From Liquidambar formosana (lineage: Eukaryota > Streptophyta > Magnoliopsida > Saxifragales > Altingiaceae): 64,000 nt of DNA. The notes below the pieces were generated by a model. It was not told the DNA's origin and searched no databases. It was given only the letters and a program-made list of their open reading frames with translations. The position numbers and the translations under genes are program-made. Shown piece after piece: positions 10,813 to 22,357 of the stretch. How positions within the stretch are numbered: position 1 is the first letter of the stretch; the number at the start of each line of letters is the position of its first letter. The DNA lies in the NCBI GenBank assembly GCA_039720395.1, contig CM077828.1, positions 22,734,717-22,798,716 of the forward strand. The letters are read 5' to 3'.

Positions 10813-13800
10813 TCAACCCCACAATAATACCAAGCCTGAAAACATGAAAATTACAAAGAAAGAAAGGAAGCTAGTGTTTTGAAGCATTAACCCACCATGA
10901 CTGATGTCGGTGTTGATGCCAGCTCCCGACGGGCCTAAACCAGTGCCAATTCCTCCTAGAACTCCAGTGGGCGTTGCAGAGTATGGAGTAGCGGTGGTTC
11001 CAGTTGAAGGGGTGGTTACGGATGGGGTTGTGGTTGAGGGGGTTGTGGTTGAGGGTGTGGTGGTTGAGGGTGTTGTAGTTGAGGTTGGGGGTGTGTTTGT
11101 TGTAGTGACTGGAGTTGTACTAGTGCCTGCAGAACTGAACAAAGAAAACAAAGCAAAAGCCATTGTATCAACCTCATGACCATATATGTTATATACCCTG
11201 AAAGCAAAAACATTGTAAAAGACCAAGAAATAGCGGAAACAAAATTTTATTGCAAGGTGACCAGATAAGCTCAAGCTTATTTACAAGTGATCGAATCAGC
11301 TCACTATGAGGGCTATGAGTTGCAAGTTTAATTACGAGCCAGAACATAAAGGCAAAATGATTAATCGTACACGGACAGCACAAAACCAAATGGCACTAGA
11401 GTTTTCAACTTACTGCATTTTCAAATCAATTGCCTTAGACACATAGAATGCCCATTTCCTTTTGGATGAGCCTAAGTGTCTTATTATTACTCAGATACTC
11501 AATGGTTAACCTATCCACAACTTTGATACCCAGCTTTAAAGCAACATTCCAATATAGAATTAGCACATGCACTGCTAAGACACCTGGGCTGAAACTTGGC
11601 ATTGCAAACTACATATGGGTGATGAGAGTTATGGGCCATAAACAGGCTTGCTAGGCACCATATCTTCAGTGTCCCCAAGTTACAAGACAGATATACGATA
11701 TCACTTGCTCATTCACAACCAAATGGGTAATTTTGTCGATGGGTCAATTGTTATAAGCGACAGGTACGTTGGGGGCTTAAATCATTGTTTTGAAAAACAT
11801 TGCCATGGTTATTAACCAGACCTCACCGCACCAGCACGCTTTAAAGACAACTGAAATATCTTTCAGTTTAATTTGTTCTGCAATTTCATCATTACTTAAA
11901 AGAATATTGTACGAAGCACAAAAAGCTAAAGGAGGTATGAATCTTTCCAAACCTATAGATAGTGAACCAGAATATGTGTTACAGAAACAGGAACTCTTTG
12001 TTATGGTAGCTGAAAGAGCAACCAAAATAATTAAGAGCTCCTGCCCTTTCTCACAACTTGTTCATTTAATGGGTTAACATAGTAACATTAGAACTCTCCT
12101 ATGTTTTTGAATTCAAACAGAGGAAATGTGGGAAACATGGAGTGGTAGAAAAGAAAGAGAAAAAAAACCCTTCCCCAAAGTTTCTGAAAAGCACATTCAT
12201 GATGCTGTCATGTTAGAATCTTTTTTTTTTTTCCCTCCTTTGAAGATCAGTCACTTAAAGTGGTTTTATAGACCAATTTGTACCTTGTACAAATATTATC
12301 TAATATTTATAAGGTTTATAGTGGTCTATTCCCATTGAAGTGTCTGAACTGCATAGCAGGGGTAAGTGAAACCAAATCAAAAAACATAGCAGAAGGTTGG
12401 TAACAGCTTTGCTTGGATCAACATATTTTTGCCAAGTGGCATGCTTCTTTCAAAGATCAGGGCCCACCATATGATGGACCCCACTTGAGAGAACAATTGT
12501 ACAAAAAATCAGCATGATTGAACTGAGTTTTACCACTGGATTTTTCTTTTACTTTTATAACAATTTTCAAAGCTTTTCAACTTTCCCAATAATTTTGGTT
12601 TTCTTAATAAGATCAAGTTGTTTAAATTATCCAACCATGCTAATTTTTTGCACAGTTATTTTCTTAAGTGAGGCCTATCAGATGATGGGTCCTAATATTT
12701 GAAAGAAACATGTCTCATGATAAAAAGATGACTAACAAAATAAAGATATAAGTATGGAAAAAACAAGTGATCCACGGACCACGGTAGTCCATTGTTTAGG
12801 ATAAAGGCATGTGTCCAAACAAGAAGCAAAATATATTATTTGTTAAGACACATGCCTTGATCCTAACAATAGACCACTAAGGTTCATGAACTAGCTTTTC
12901 CTTTTCTCTAAAAAAAAATTTATAATAACCCAAAGAAAAATGCCGAACAGCTAACTCCTATGCTCGACATAGTTCGCTAATGACATTTGACTCACTTGTT
13001 AAGCGAGAACAAGCGAGTGGATCTTGAATTATGTTAGAAGTATTGACAACCATTTGTAAATATTAAGGGGAGTAAGGGTAAGAGTAGTCTCTATCGTTTT
13101 CCAAAATAAAAAACGTTGTTTTTCTAACCTATGTGATCGTCAAAAGTGAGACATCACGCCATGTTAGCCCACCTTAAAAGCACAAAAACACCCGTCTCTT
13201 TCAGCGCCGAAATTTGAAATTCGAAATTTAAAATAAAAATCACTTTTTTATAAAAAGTTCAAAACCTACAAATTGTATTGGCTACCACCAGTATTTTTTT
13301 AGTAAGTTCATTTTTTGTTAATTAACCAAATTATGAGGTGAACTGTTTAGCAACTCTAACCTAAATATCTGAAACCCAAAAAATAAAAATAAAAACTTAA
13401 CCCAAATATGAGGAGCCACCCATGTCCACTGGTGCTGCAGGGGCAGCATGTGAACTGTGGGGTAGCCTATGCACAGCCCTCAAGACATCATAAACGTCAA
13501 AAAGCTGGCTCGGATCTCAAAGCAAATTGTCAATCCAACGGCTTTGAGGTGGCTCTTAAATTCACACTCATAATCACTCCACCAAAAACAGTAGCCAGCA
13601 GCACTGTTCCTTTTTGTTAAATCAATGTTGACAATCCCTGAGCATTGTTCTTGGTGCCCATGGATTTTTTTGTCTTTTTGTACGTAAGACAGTACCCATG
13701 GGCCATGGCCATTGTTACTTTTTCAGCTCCAAAAAACCAAGATTTAAAAAAATAAAATAAAAAGATTTCTAACCTTTGGTAAAAGGACTGTGGAAACAAT

Positions 13801-14989
13801 TTACCCCTGAAAGAAAAGGCTTTGGATACCAATAATTGCAGAGTCTTTAAATAACGGGGAAAAAGTTACACCTACAACTCCAATACTCTAATGATCAATG
13901 GGTTATGAGTCAGGAGTCAGGATTCAGGAACATCATCATGCATTAACAATATGAGTCAAAGGAAAAAACAGGGCACTTGCAGATTAATCAAAGGTTAAGA
14001 GAGAGGAAGAGGAGGAGGGTACTAGATTGTCCATACTAAACAAGAGAGAAGGCATCTGAATGGAAACAATAAAAATTCTTTCAAAGCTGCCTTTATCCCA
14101 GTAGTGAAAGAAAAAGCCATCCCACCAAGGAAATTGCAAGTTGAAAGAAAGTCTTCAAAGTTCAAACAAAGGAATCCCAATAAAAGAGCATGAAACAAAA
14201 GTAGGCTGCGAATTTCCAACACCCCAACCCCCCCCCCCCCCCCCCCAAACATAAAAAAAGGAAAAAGAAAATGTAAAGACTGAACTACATCCATTAGATC
14301 CAACTTTATCCAAAATTACTCATCTGTATTTTATTTTTTGTACAACATTGAGCAATTTTACAAGAAAAATAGACTTATGAATCACAAACTCTCTTAATTT
14401 TTTTGTTATTGAACTGGTCTTGAGACAAAAAATTTCATCCTAATTTAACCACAATTGCTGTAGAAATCTAAAAACTGCCAACTAGTTGGTAAAGTTACCA
14501 TAATTAAAAATCATGGGCCCACATAATTTTTCCCAACTCCAAGGGCATGGTAAAAATTCCCTCCCAATGGAAGGAATGTGGGCTACTTTCTATTTTCAAT
14601 TCTGTCACACACTATTTCTGCTTTAAAAAATTGTTTACTCTTTTTTTAGTTTTACTCTAATCTGGCAGTAAATTGTCCTAATTTAGAAACAAAAGGGGTG
14701 CGCCCCATTTATAAAGATAAGGGTGCTCCAATCACTGTCCTGGAATGTGTCAGACCTGATACCTCATTAAGAAGAAGACAAAAATGAATGGAGGTTAAAG
14801 CATACCTGAGGCTAGAAGGATAGACACAACCAGAAAGGCCTGTAAATCACCAAGAAAAAAATAATAATGTAAACAATAAATATTTTTATATTTTATTTTT
14901 AATTTTCGATCATTTTAATAGAAAAACACACATACAAAAAAATAAAAAATAAAAAAACAAAATAAATGGAAAGAGTATAACTGGAACAG

Positions 14990-15026
<37 letters not shown>

Positions 15027-15581
15027 CGAGAGAGAGAGAGAGAGAGAGAGGATGTATATGGTGTAAAAAAATATGGGCTTACTAGGGTCAGTGGTAGTAA
15101 TGCCAGCAGAGCCAGCAAATTCACATGTGCCAGTAGCTTGACCTTTCTTCTGGAAATAGCTGTTGACAGCATAAGAGCAATGTGCCTTTACAGTGTTCGG
15201 TTGGAAACAAACCCCATTTGGATGAATTGGGTTACAGTCAGCCCCAGCTCCACAAGCATAGTCCAATGTCTTCTGCAGGGCTGAATCACCCACATCCTTG
15301 CAAATACACCAAGTGGCACCTACAAATGTCCAAGGGGAGTAGAAAAGAAGAAGATAAGCCCATTTTAAAGAGAGAAGAGAGAAGAGAAAACTAGAAGAGA
15401 ATGAGAGAGAATAAACCCAAAAAACCAAAAAACCAAAAAACAAAAACAAAAACAAAAAACAAAACAAGAGAGAAATGAGGCACTATAGGGAAATGAAAAC
15501 AGAAAAAAGTGAAAACGCATAGTCTGAAAAACAATTTCACAGTTTGGAGTTTTTAATTACTTGGGTTTGTCTGTGAGTATT

Positions 15582-15636
<55 letters not shown>

Positions 15637-16151
15637 GGGGGGGGGAAGAACAAGAAGAATAAGAAAAAAATATCACAAACCCAAAAAAAAAAGGATAAAT
15701 AATATTTCAACATAATATATGCAGAAAATAAAGGAAGGGCCACATTTACAGCCATTTAAAAGGCCTACAATCAAAAGAAAAATTTTAAAAAATAAAAATA
15801 ATAAAGGAGAATATTTGTCTATGACACGTGAAGAAAAGGTTCACTGATTTATGGGAAAAATATGCATAAGCAGACCAATTTTCTAGTTAAAAAGATGATA
15901 GCTAGTATGCATGTGTTTGAAACTGGTTAGGAGCATCCATGATGGAAAGAAAAATGGTAGGTATGAGAGAATCCATGTCTAAAAACATGCAAACAATATG
16001 GTGGCTTGCAGCTTTAGTTGAGAGAAGAAAGGAAAAAGTGGTAGTGCGGGGGTTTCCGAGCAGATAAAGAGTAATACTAACAATTTGGGAGCTTACTTGA
16101 ATGCCCAGTCATGGCCAAGAGAAGAAGCACTAGAAACGCTAAAACAGCCAT
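10813..16151 (-). CDS. PDCB: Plasmodesmata callose-binding protein (X8 domain, GPI-anchored), 4 exons
   Basis: Exons on the minus strand: 16151-16097, 15319-15083, 14839-14806 (34-nt microexon) and 11134-10813. All introns are GT-AG; the CDS is 648 nt, 215 residues plus stop. Residues 1-18 form a signal peptide (MAVLAFLVLLLLAMTGHS). Residues 20-107 are an X8 (CBM43) domain: it opens with TWCICKD, has cysteines at 23, 25, 41, 47, 56, 66, 84 and 102, and ends with the plant signature CEFAGSAGIT..DPS..GCVYPSS. Residues 110-153 are a Ser/Thr/Pro-rich linker with TTTPS repeats. Residues 198-215 are a hydrophobic tail after a small-residue stretch, as expected for a GPI signal. Family knowledge: X8 proteins of this type bind callose (beta-1,3-glucan) at plasmodesmal necks and restrict cell-to-cell traffic. 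The start was chosen for its signal peptide and ATGGC context. Introns are 777, 243 and 3671 bp. Which of PDCB1-5 is the true orthologue is inferred, not shown; synteny favours PDCB1. Confidence 0.93.
11135..14805 (-). other. Large third intron of PDCB
   Basis: A 3.67-kb intron between the microexon and the last exon. It contains a small foldback element (12765-12897), a long C homopolymer (about 14226-14247) and AT-rich DNA. Small open frames in it (for example 11790-12077 on plus) have no homology. Confidence 0.7.
12765..12897. mobile_element. Small foldback MITE-like element
   Basis: The left arm (AGTCCATTGTTTAGGATAAA, then GGCATGTGTC) pairs with the right arm (GACACATGCCTTGATCCTAA, then CAATAGACCACT). 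The arms are about 50 bp with a short loop. Superfamily not determined. Confidence 0.6.
14994..15050. repeat. Compound (TG)n(GA)n microsatellite in PDCB intron 2
   Basis: About fifteen TG units followed by about eleven GA units. On the coding strand this is a CT/CA-rich tract, 33 bp downstream of the exon 2 donor. Confidence 0.95.
15584..15645. repeat. Compound (AT)n(AG)n(G)n microsatellite in PDCB intron 1
   Basis: About eighteen AT units, eight AG units and a run of about ten G. The tract is probably length-variable. Confidence 0.95.
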
Positions 16152-16260
16152 GATTAAACTTCAAGGATTTTAGTGTAGAAAGAGAAATAAGATGTTGCTC
16201 AGAGAAAGTTTTGTTTGCAGCTTGAGAGAGAGAGAGAGAGAGAAAGGAGCGTAGGGAGGA
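16152..16260 (-). promoter_or_regulatory. CT-rich 5' leader of the PDCB gene
   Basis: Directly upstream of the PDCB start codon, the minus strand reads as a pyrimidine-rich leader. It contains a (CT)n tract (GA on the plus strand, 16224-16243), which is common in plant 5' UTRs. No convincing TATA box was found nearby, so the transcription start is not placed. Confidence 0.4.
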
Positions 16261-16485
16261 CTGATGAATGGGGGGGATATCTAGACAAAAACCGAAAAAA
16301 AATTCCCCCCCAAAAAAACCAAAGGGAAAAAAAAAACGAAAAATTATGTGCAAGAGTGATGTGGATGGTGGGATGGGCGGTGGCCCAGGTTGGTGTCGGC
16401 TTGACAGAACTTTTTTTTGGTTTTTTGTTTTTTTACTGTGTACTACCATTTTCATTCTTACCATCACCGTCAATCAAGGTACTGC

Positions 16486-17130
16486 GGCTGTGTTTGATTT
16501 GGGAGCGGGAATGGAATGAAACGATAAGGGCAATGAAAATGACCATTCTATTTTTATGTATAGTAAAGGATAGGAATGAAACTTTGAGGTGTGATTCGGA
16601 TGGTCTCGTGGTTGGAATACTAATAATGAGATTTTTTATTTAAATTTTGTGATCAGTCTTCTGGGTATAATAAGTGTAATAAAAGTTAATAGAGTATATC
16701 TCCATTGATGGATAATCAATTCATGGATTTAAGTTTGTGACTTACTGATTTGTGTGTTGTAGGACTGGTATACACATTCGATGTTTATCTTTCTGTCCTA
16801 CTCCAGTTACCAGTATTAGATATCGATTCTGAAGTTGTGAAGAACAGGTTGAGGGGATTCATCCTAGTATCTAAAAGAAATAAATAAATAAATAGGAATA
16901 TAATGAAAAAATATAGGTGGGACTCATTTTAAATGATGTTTACTCTTTGAAAAGTGGAAATAGCTATTTCTTTTGGTTTGAAAAAAAATGACTATTCTCT
17001 CATTAGAGGGAATAGACTCATAAGAGAATAATTATTTTATTTTCTTGTGTAATCAAATACTCACTTATTTTTTAAAAATAAAACTACCATTATATTCCTT
17101 CCCTCATTTCCTCGTAACAAACATTACCAT
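16486..17130. mobile_element. Possible hAT-like MITE
   Basis: The left end GGCTGTGTTTGATTTGGGAG and the inverse of the right end (ATGGTAATGTTTGTTACGAG) share a GTTTG-type terminal motif and GGAATGGAATG-like subterminal sequence. The match is weak and no target duplication was found. Confidence 0.35.
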
Positions 17131-17394
17131 ACGAATTGGAGTTCCATGAAAAACGAGCAAGGTAAAAAGTTAACCATACATCAGTCTAACGAAAGAACCC
17201 TCTAGTATCATCATAGAAAATATTACAAAAATTACCGAAAGGAGAATCAAAAATAGTACGGAGTAAAAGGGACAGTTATGAGGCGAAGTTGAAATCATAT
17301 TATTACTTAGGTCTTGTTTGGGTATTTATTATTATTATTATTTTTTTGTATTGGAAAATTTTATATGTTTTATACCTGATTAACCTCTTTTTTA

Positions 17395-17922
17395 GAACAT
17401 CTCCAATGATAAGCTATAATTTATGCTATTTCTATAATATAGCATTTAGCATAAGCTGAACTGCTCCAATAGTGTGCTAAAAACTTATGTTAAAAATAAC
17501 AATAGCTCACCCTTATGCCAAATATAGCACAAGGGTGAGTTATTACTATATTTTCCATGTCAACTTTTCTTCAATTTCTTAATAATCAAACACACTAATA
17601 ACTGTGAAAAATATAATATTTCTCTTCTAAAATTTTCTTAGTAACTAAACAATCCGTAAATAAATATAATATTTTCAAAAGTAATATTAAAAAAAAAGTT
17701 ACACACAGGCAAATCTAATTAACATCATAATTTTGTGGTTGAAATAATAGAGGTTGGTAGCTTATAAAAAACTGAAGGGAATAGAGGTTGTAACAAAAAA
17801 ATAACACATTATGTCATTTGCACCATTGGAGCATCTTGTGCCAAATTATAGCATTTGGCATTGTAGTATGTGCTAAAATAACAATAGCACAGATAATTTA
17901 GCTCACATCTCTGGAGATACTC
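17395..17922. mobile_element. PIF/Harbinger-type MITE (528 bp)
   Basis: Terminal inverted repeats GAACATCTCCAATGATAAGC and (inverted) GAGTATCTCCAGAGATGTGA, both continuing into AGCTATAATTTATGCTAT-like sequence. It is flanked on both sides by TTA (17392-17394, 17923-17925), the Harbinger target duplication. Confidence 0.7.
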
Positions 17923-18332
17923 TTAATTGATAAAGTGGGTGAATTCCACATTAAATTGCTTTCACAGCATGCATGCAAACACATTACTTTTTCTGTCTTG
18001 CAAAGATGGGCTAAATTTGACAAAATACTCATTTTTAAAAAAGCTATTATTATATTGACTTGTTATTTGTTAAACTCTATCATTTAAAAAGCACCTTTCT
18101 TCCTATTGGTATTAAGTTTTATGTTAAAAGTAATTATTGAAATAATAAAGAGTAATATAAAAGGGTTCAAAAAATTTGTACTTCGAAATTTAAAATTTTA
18201 AAATGGAGTAAACAAACCTTTTAGAGTAAAATAGTTACAAAAATTATCTACTTTTGTGGGAGGAAGGGAGTGATTTTTACTAAATGGCCACTAACGTAGG
18301 CAAATAGGCAATCATAATGAAAAATAAATAAA

Positions 18333-19904
18333 GGGTAAAATGCAAAAAAAAACCCTCTCTATTATTACCCATTTTGCAAGATACCCCCTTTAAAAAAAAA
18401 CCATGTAACAAACCCCTTATATTAGTTCTAGGGGGCAACGCCGTTAATGGCAAGATTGAAAGACCATTTTACCCTTGTACGGAAACATATTAAAATATTA
18501 ATTTTTGATATTTTTAAATGGTTTTTTTTAAAATATAGAAAAAAAAAATACAGAAATGTGTGAGTGGTGATTGTGGTTTGGTTTTTTAAATTGAGGTGTT
18601 CTCGTCGGCGACAATTTTCAACTCACCGGCAATGGAGATTTTCCGGCGACAAACAAAGTTCTGTATGTGTCGAAAATTGAAAATTTTAAAAACCAAACCA
18701 AAACCAAAATTTTAAAAACCAAACCAAAACCCCCACTCAATTTCTGTATGAGTCGAAAATTGAGGTGTTCTCGTCGGCGACAAACCAAAGTTTTGACTCA
18801 CCGGCAATGGAGATTTTCCGGCGACCCTTCCTTCCCCATCCACTGTGCACACCAATCACAACCATAATCCACAGCCCTCCCTTCTTACCATTACCACTGG
18901 CACGATTTCATCACCAACGAAGACGAACTCCATATTTTCCGGCGACGAGCATCAAATCCAGCGAATCTAATTTTTTTCTTTTTTCGTTTCTCTCCAAAAA
19001 CTCCACCCGCTGCACCGCACCACACCTTGTCTTGCTGGTCCTTCTCCATTCGACAACCTTCCGCCGGATCTGACAGTGGCAGCGACGAAATTGCAGTGGC
19101 AATGATGGCAAGAAGCGATGCCGAGCGGTGCTGATGTGGTTTATCAAAATAGCCATCGCCGATGATGGCCGAAAGAAAAAATATCCCCCAAACCCGTTGT
19201 GGTTGATCATGGGAGAAAGGGCAGATCGTGCAGGGAAGGAGGGGAGGGAGAGAAAGCCGGTGGAGAAAAAAAAAAAAAAAGGAAAAAAGAACTCACCTAC
19301 AACCTCCATTCATTACAGATTTAAATCAAACTAGCAGAACCCCATGAGATTGGCGACAATTTTCGACGATGCCCATTGGAGGCCATAACCAAAACCCCCG
19401 ACAAAGCCTTCACCATTAACGGGAAGAGCAGACTTCAGCTTGGGGAAGAGCATATCGGCATCTGCGGTGGGAGTGGTGAGCACAATTAACAGTGGTTTAT
19501 GGCTTTTTCCATGACGCCATCAATGTGGGGTTTGCCCCTTCCCCATCTTCGTTCCTTTTCTCCGGTGGAAGCACAACAGCGGTAGTAGCACAGGTAACAG
19601 GAGCGGTGATGGCGACAGGGCACTATCACGTGAAAGGCACGTGAGGGAGGAGAGGAAGAGAGATGGTGAGATCATATTAGGTTAACTATTTGCTTTAGTC
19701 AAAGGGTATTTTAGTCATAAAATGATGCTAATTATATCACGTGACTAGCACGTGATTAAATTCCGTTAGTTTCCCTAACGGCAGTTGGATGGAAGGGGGT
19801 TTTTGTTAACCCTACACAATATGAGGGATTTGTTGCATGGTTTTTTTTAGAGGGGGTATTTTGCAAAATGGGTAATAATAGAGGGGTTTTTTTGCATTTT
19901 ACCC
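18333..19904. mobile_element. MULE-like TIR element with GC-rich interior (1572 bp)
   Basis: Terminal inverted repeats of about 100 bp, about 90% alike, begin GGGTAAAATGCAAAAAAA. A 9-bp ATAAATAAA lies on both sides (18324-18332, 19905-19913), fitting a Mutator-type duplication, although the word is low-complexity. The interior is GC-richer than its surroundings and holds short open frames on both strands (for example 18765-19073 plus, 19309-18911 minus). A direct repeat containing TTCTCGTCGGCGACAA and GGAGATTTTCCGGCGAC occurs near 18594-18653 and 18762-18826. No transposase was seen. It may have captured gene fragments (Pack-MULE). Confidence 0.7.
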
Positions 19905-19913
19905 ATAAATAAA

Positions 19914-20831
19914 TAAATAAAAAGAAGAAAAAAAATAGCTTAGTAGCTTACCTGGTGGACCAAGGTAGGCTGGTACGAAATGGGTCCACCATACTGTTTT
20001 TCTGTGTCTATCATTATTGTTCTTTGAATCCTTTGCTTTGCTTTCATGCGGCATCAATCTATTAAAATTTGGAATTTTTTTGATTTGGTGTCCAACGGGC
20101 TTTGAGCCTTTCTTGAACTCCAACTTGAAATTCATCAAAAAAGCAAAGTACTGTTTGTGGGTATCTGTGATAGATAGAAGACAGACAACAGCGTACGTGA
20201 GATTTTGCTCTTGTGGCCTCCAATATCCTGAATCCTGATCTTATCGTGCCTGCTTCCCACAAGTTGCATCACTCAAGTTAACAAATGATGACTACTGTAA
20301 TTATTTTTCGGTTACTTTATCAATCTATAATTCTCCCCTTCATTTTATTGGCCTTACAGTTTGGCATCGGTATTTATCTCTAAGGTGAAGTTTTGGTTGG
20401 TTTGAGACTCCGATCATTTACAAAATTTTGTCTTATTTTATTTTTATCTTTCATTTTATTTAATTTTTATTTAAAATCTAGTCAATTTACCCATAACCTA
20501 TCCCTCCAATATCAACAAAAAAAATATTAATACTTATCTATAAATTTGAATCCGAGATCACTCATTTAATAAATTAGGAGAATGTCACTAGACTATCATT
20601 CTATTGACACAAAATTTTGATATTTGATAGTAGACCAATTCTGATTAGCCAACTTTTGTGAGATTAAACTTTATAAGATTATAAAAATCCATTCTCCAAT
20701 TCTAAAATTTCATTTAAGAAGGAGTCCAAAAGAGAAAGAAAAAGGTTTGTGATTGAGTTATTCCCTTTGATTAATTTAATTTTAATTGTTTGTACTAAAC
20801 TTTAGGTCAAAATTATAATGTTAAGTACATA
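19914..20831. other. Intergenic, no gene seen
   Basis: AT-rich sequence between two transposons. Short open frames only, with no recognisable protein or RNA gene. Confidence 0.45.
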
Positions 20832-21137
20832 TCTATACTATTATAAAAAGGGGTTGCACTTTTAGTTTGATGTATAAACTAAAGTACATAAAAACTCTCA
20901 TATGATTTTAAGGGACAATCATATTTTAGGGCTAAAATAGTCATTTCCACAAGCAATCCTAAACTCCCTCCACTTTCTTAGGGACTCTCAAAACTATATC
21001 TGCTCTCTAATAACAGTTATCCCGTAACACCGTAACTACCCCCAATTGTCCAATTGCCTTTTTCCCACTATCTTTAATCCTTTTTTTTTAGATGAGGGTT
21101 TTTTTTGCGCAAGCAATGCATGTGCACAGACATCTAG
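20832..21137 (+). mobile_element. Short non-autonomous Helitron (306 bp)
   Basis: 5' TCTATACTATTATAAAAAGG, 3' CTAG, host A before and T after. A 6-bp hairpin TGCGCA/TGTGCA (21106-21111, 21121-21126, one G-T pair) ends 7 nt before CTAG. Its ends resemble those of the elements at 7556 and 21893, so all three belong to related families. Confidence 0.75.
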
Positions 21138-21396
21138 TATATATGGATGTCTTTTGATGGGTTTAGGTGGCTCCCCAAAGCTAGATCGCAATCCATGCCG
21201 CCATACGTGATATCTCAGCGACCACATTAGCATTAGGGTTGCACGTAGGCTGGGGTACCATTTTGGATCAAGGTTTGGTGAAGGCAATCCTAAGTACTCA
21301 ACCCAAAATTTTTATCCCAATCCTACTAGGCTTCATTGGATTTGTATGGAGTTTTTTATGGCCAATCAAAACTCCGTATTCACTTATACTTGTCTT

Positions 21397-22357
21397 TAGG
21401 GGTGTTTGTGGTTTGGTTTGGTTTGGTTTTAAGATAGATTTCAAACCAAACCATTATACTTTGGTTTTGTTCTTGTCAAACCAAAACCAAACCATACTCT
21501 AAAAAAACCAAACAAAACCAATAAATTTCGGTTTGGTTTGGTCTAGTTTCGGTTTTGGTTTTAACCTATCAAGTGGCAACAAATCATCATGAATAATTGT
21601 TTACCCTTAACAAAATGGAAAAAATAACAATCCAAACTTCAAATAAAAACAGTTTTAATAAAAGCATTACATTAGCAACTAAAAAAAACATTAAACATTG
21701 TATTAAAACAAAAACAAAGAACGAGAGGCAGGGGGAGCAGAGAACGAGAGGCTGAGCACAAAGTAGCAAACTTTAATTTGATTATTAACTCAATAGGTTT
21801 TGTATTCCTACTATGGTATTACCTATTTTACCCTTGTTTGAATAGGAAATTTACAAACTGAACTTTAATATGTAATATATAATTAATATATATCTATACT
21901 ACTATATAAAGCTAATTCCCTTTGTGGTTGGACTGCACCAATAAATACTAAAATACTTTTATAAGTTAATAAAATTAAGAGACGATTTGGTAATTTTACC
22001 AATTTTGAAAAAGCTACCATAACCTATTTCTCCTTAATTCTCTCCCACACACTCATGCGATTTAAAAACTTGAAAACTAATATAACAGTTCCACTGATGT
22101 AGTGGAAACTTGAAAAGAGGTATTGTACATGTATCGCGTGTGCTCAATTACTAGTATATATATATATATATATGTATATAAAATATTTTTCGGTTTGATT
22201 TGGTTTTTTAAAAATGAAAACTAAAACCAAACCAATTTAATTCGGTTTTCTAAAATTAGAACCAAAACCAAACCTAAGGAAATAAAAACCAAACCAAATT
22301 GGTCGGTTTGGTTTGGTTCGATTTGGTTATCGGTTTTAATCAAAACTATGAACACCC
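21397..22357. mobile_element. TIR element with FAQ-like GGTTTG arrays, interrupted by a Helitron
   Basis: The left end GGGGTGTTTGTGGTTTGGTT and the inverse of the right end GGGTGTTCATAGTTTTG are alike. Both subterminal zones are rich in GGTTTGGTTTT and its complement. The 11-bp ATACTTGTCTT occurs directly outside the right end (22358-22368) and just outside the left end (21386-21396), which suggests a Mutator-type duplication. The left copy is separated from GGGTG by three bases, so the exact end is uncertain. The Helitron at 21893-22154 lies inside it. Confidence 0.6.
21893..22154 (+). mobile_element. Short non-autonomous Helitron (262 bp), nested
   Basis: 5' TCTATACTACTATATAAAGC, 3' CTAG with host A/T flanks. 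A 5-bp hairpin ACATG/CGTGT (22127-22131, 22137-22141) ends 9 nt before CTAG. It sits inside the TIR element 21397-22357 and so inserted later. Confidence 0.72.

Noticed and set aside
14910..15467. A 185-codon minus-strand open frame across PDCB exon 2
   Set aside because: Only its middle (15319-15083) is coding; the ends are intron, and splice sites on both sides join it to the signal-peptide exon and the microexon.
16215..16643. 142-codon plus open frame opposite the PDCB leader
   Set aside because: Its start is the translated GA microsatellite; no homology and no conserved domain.
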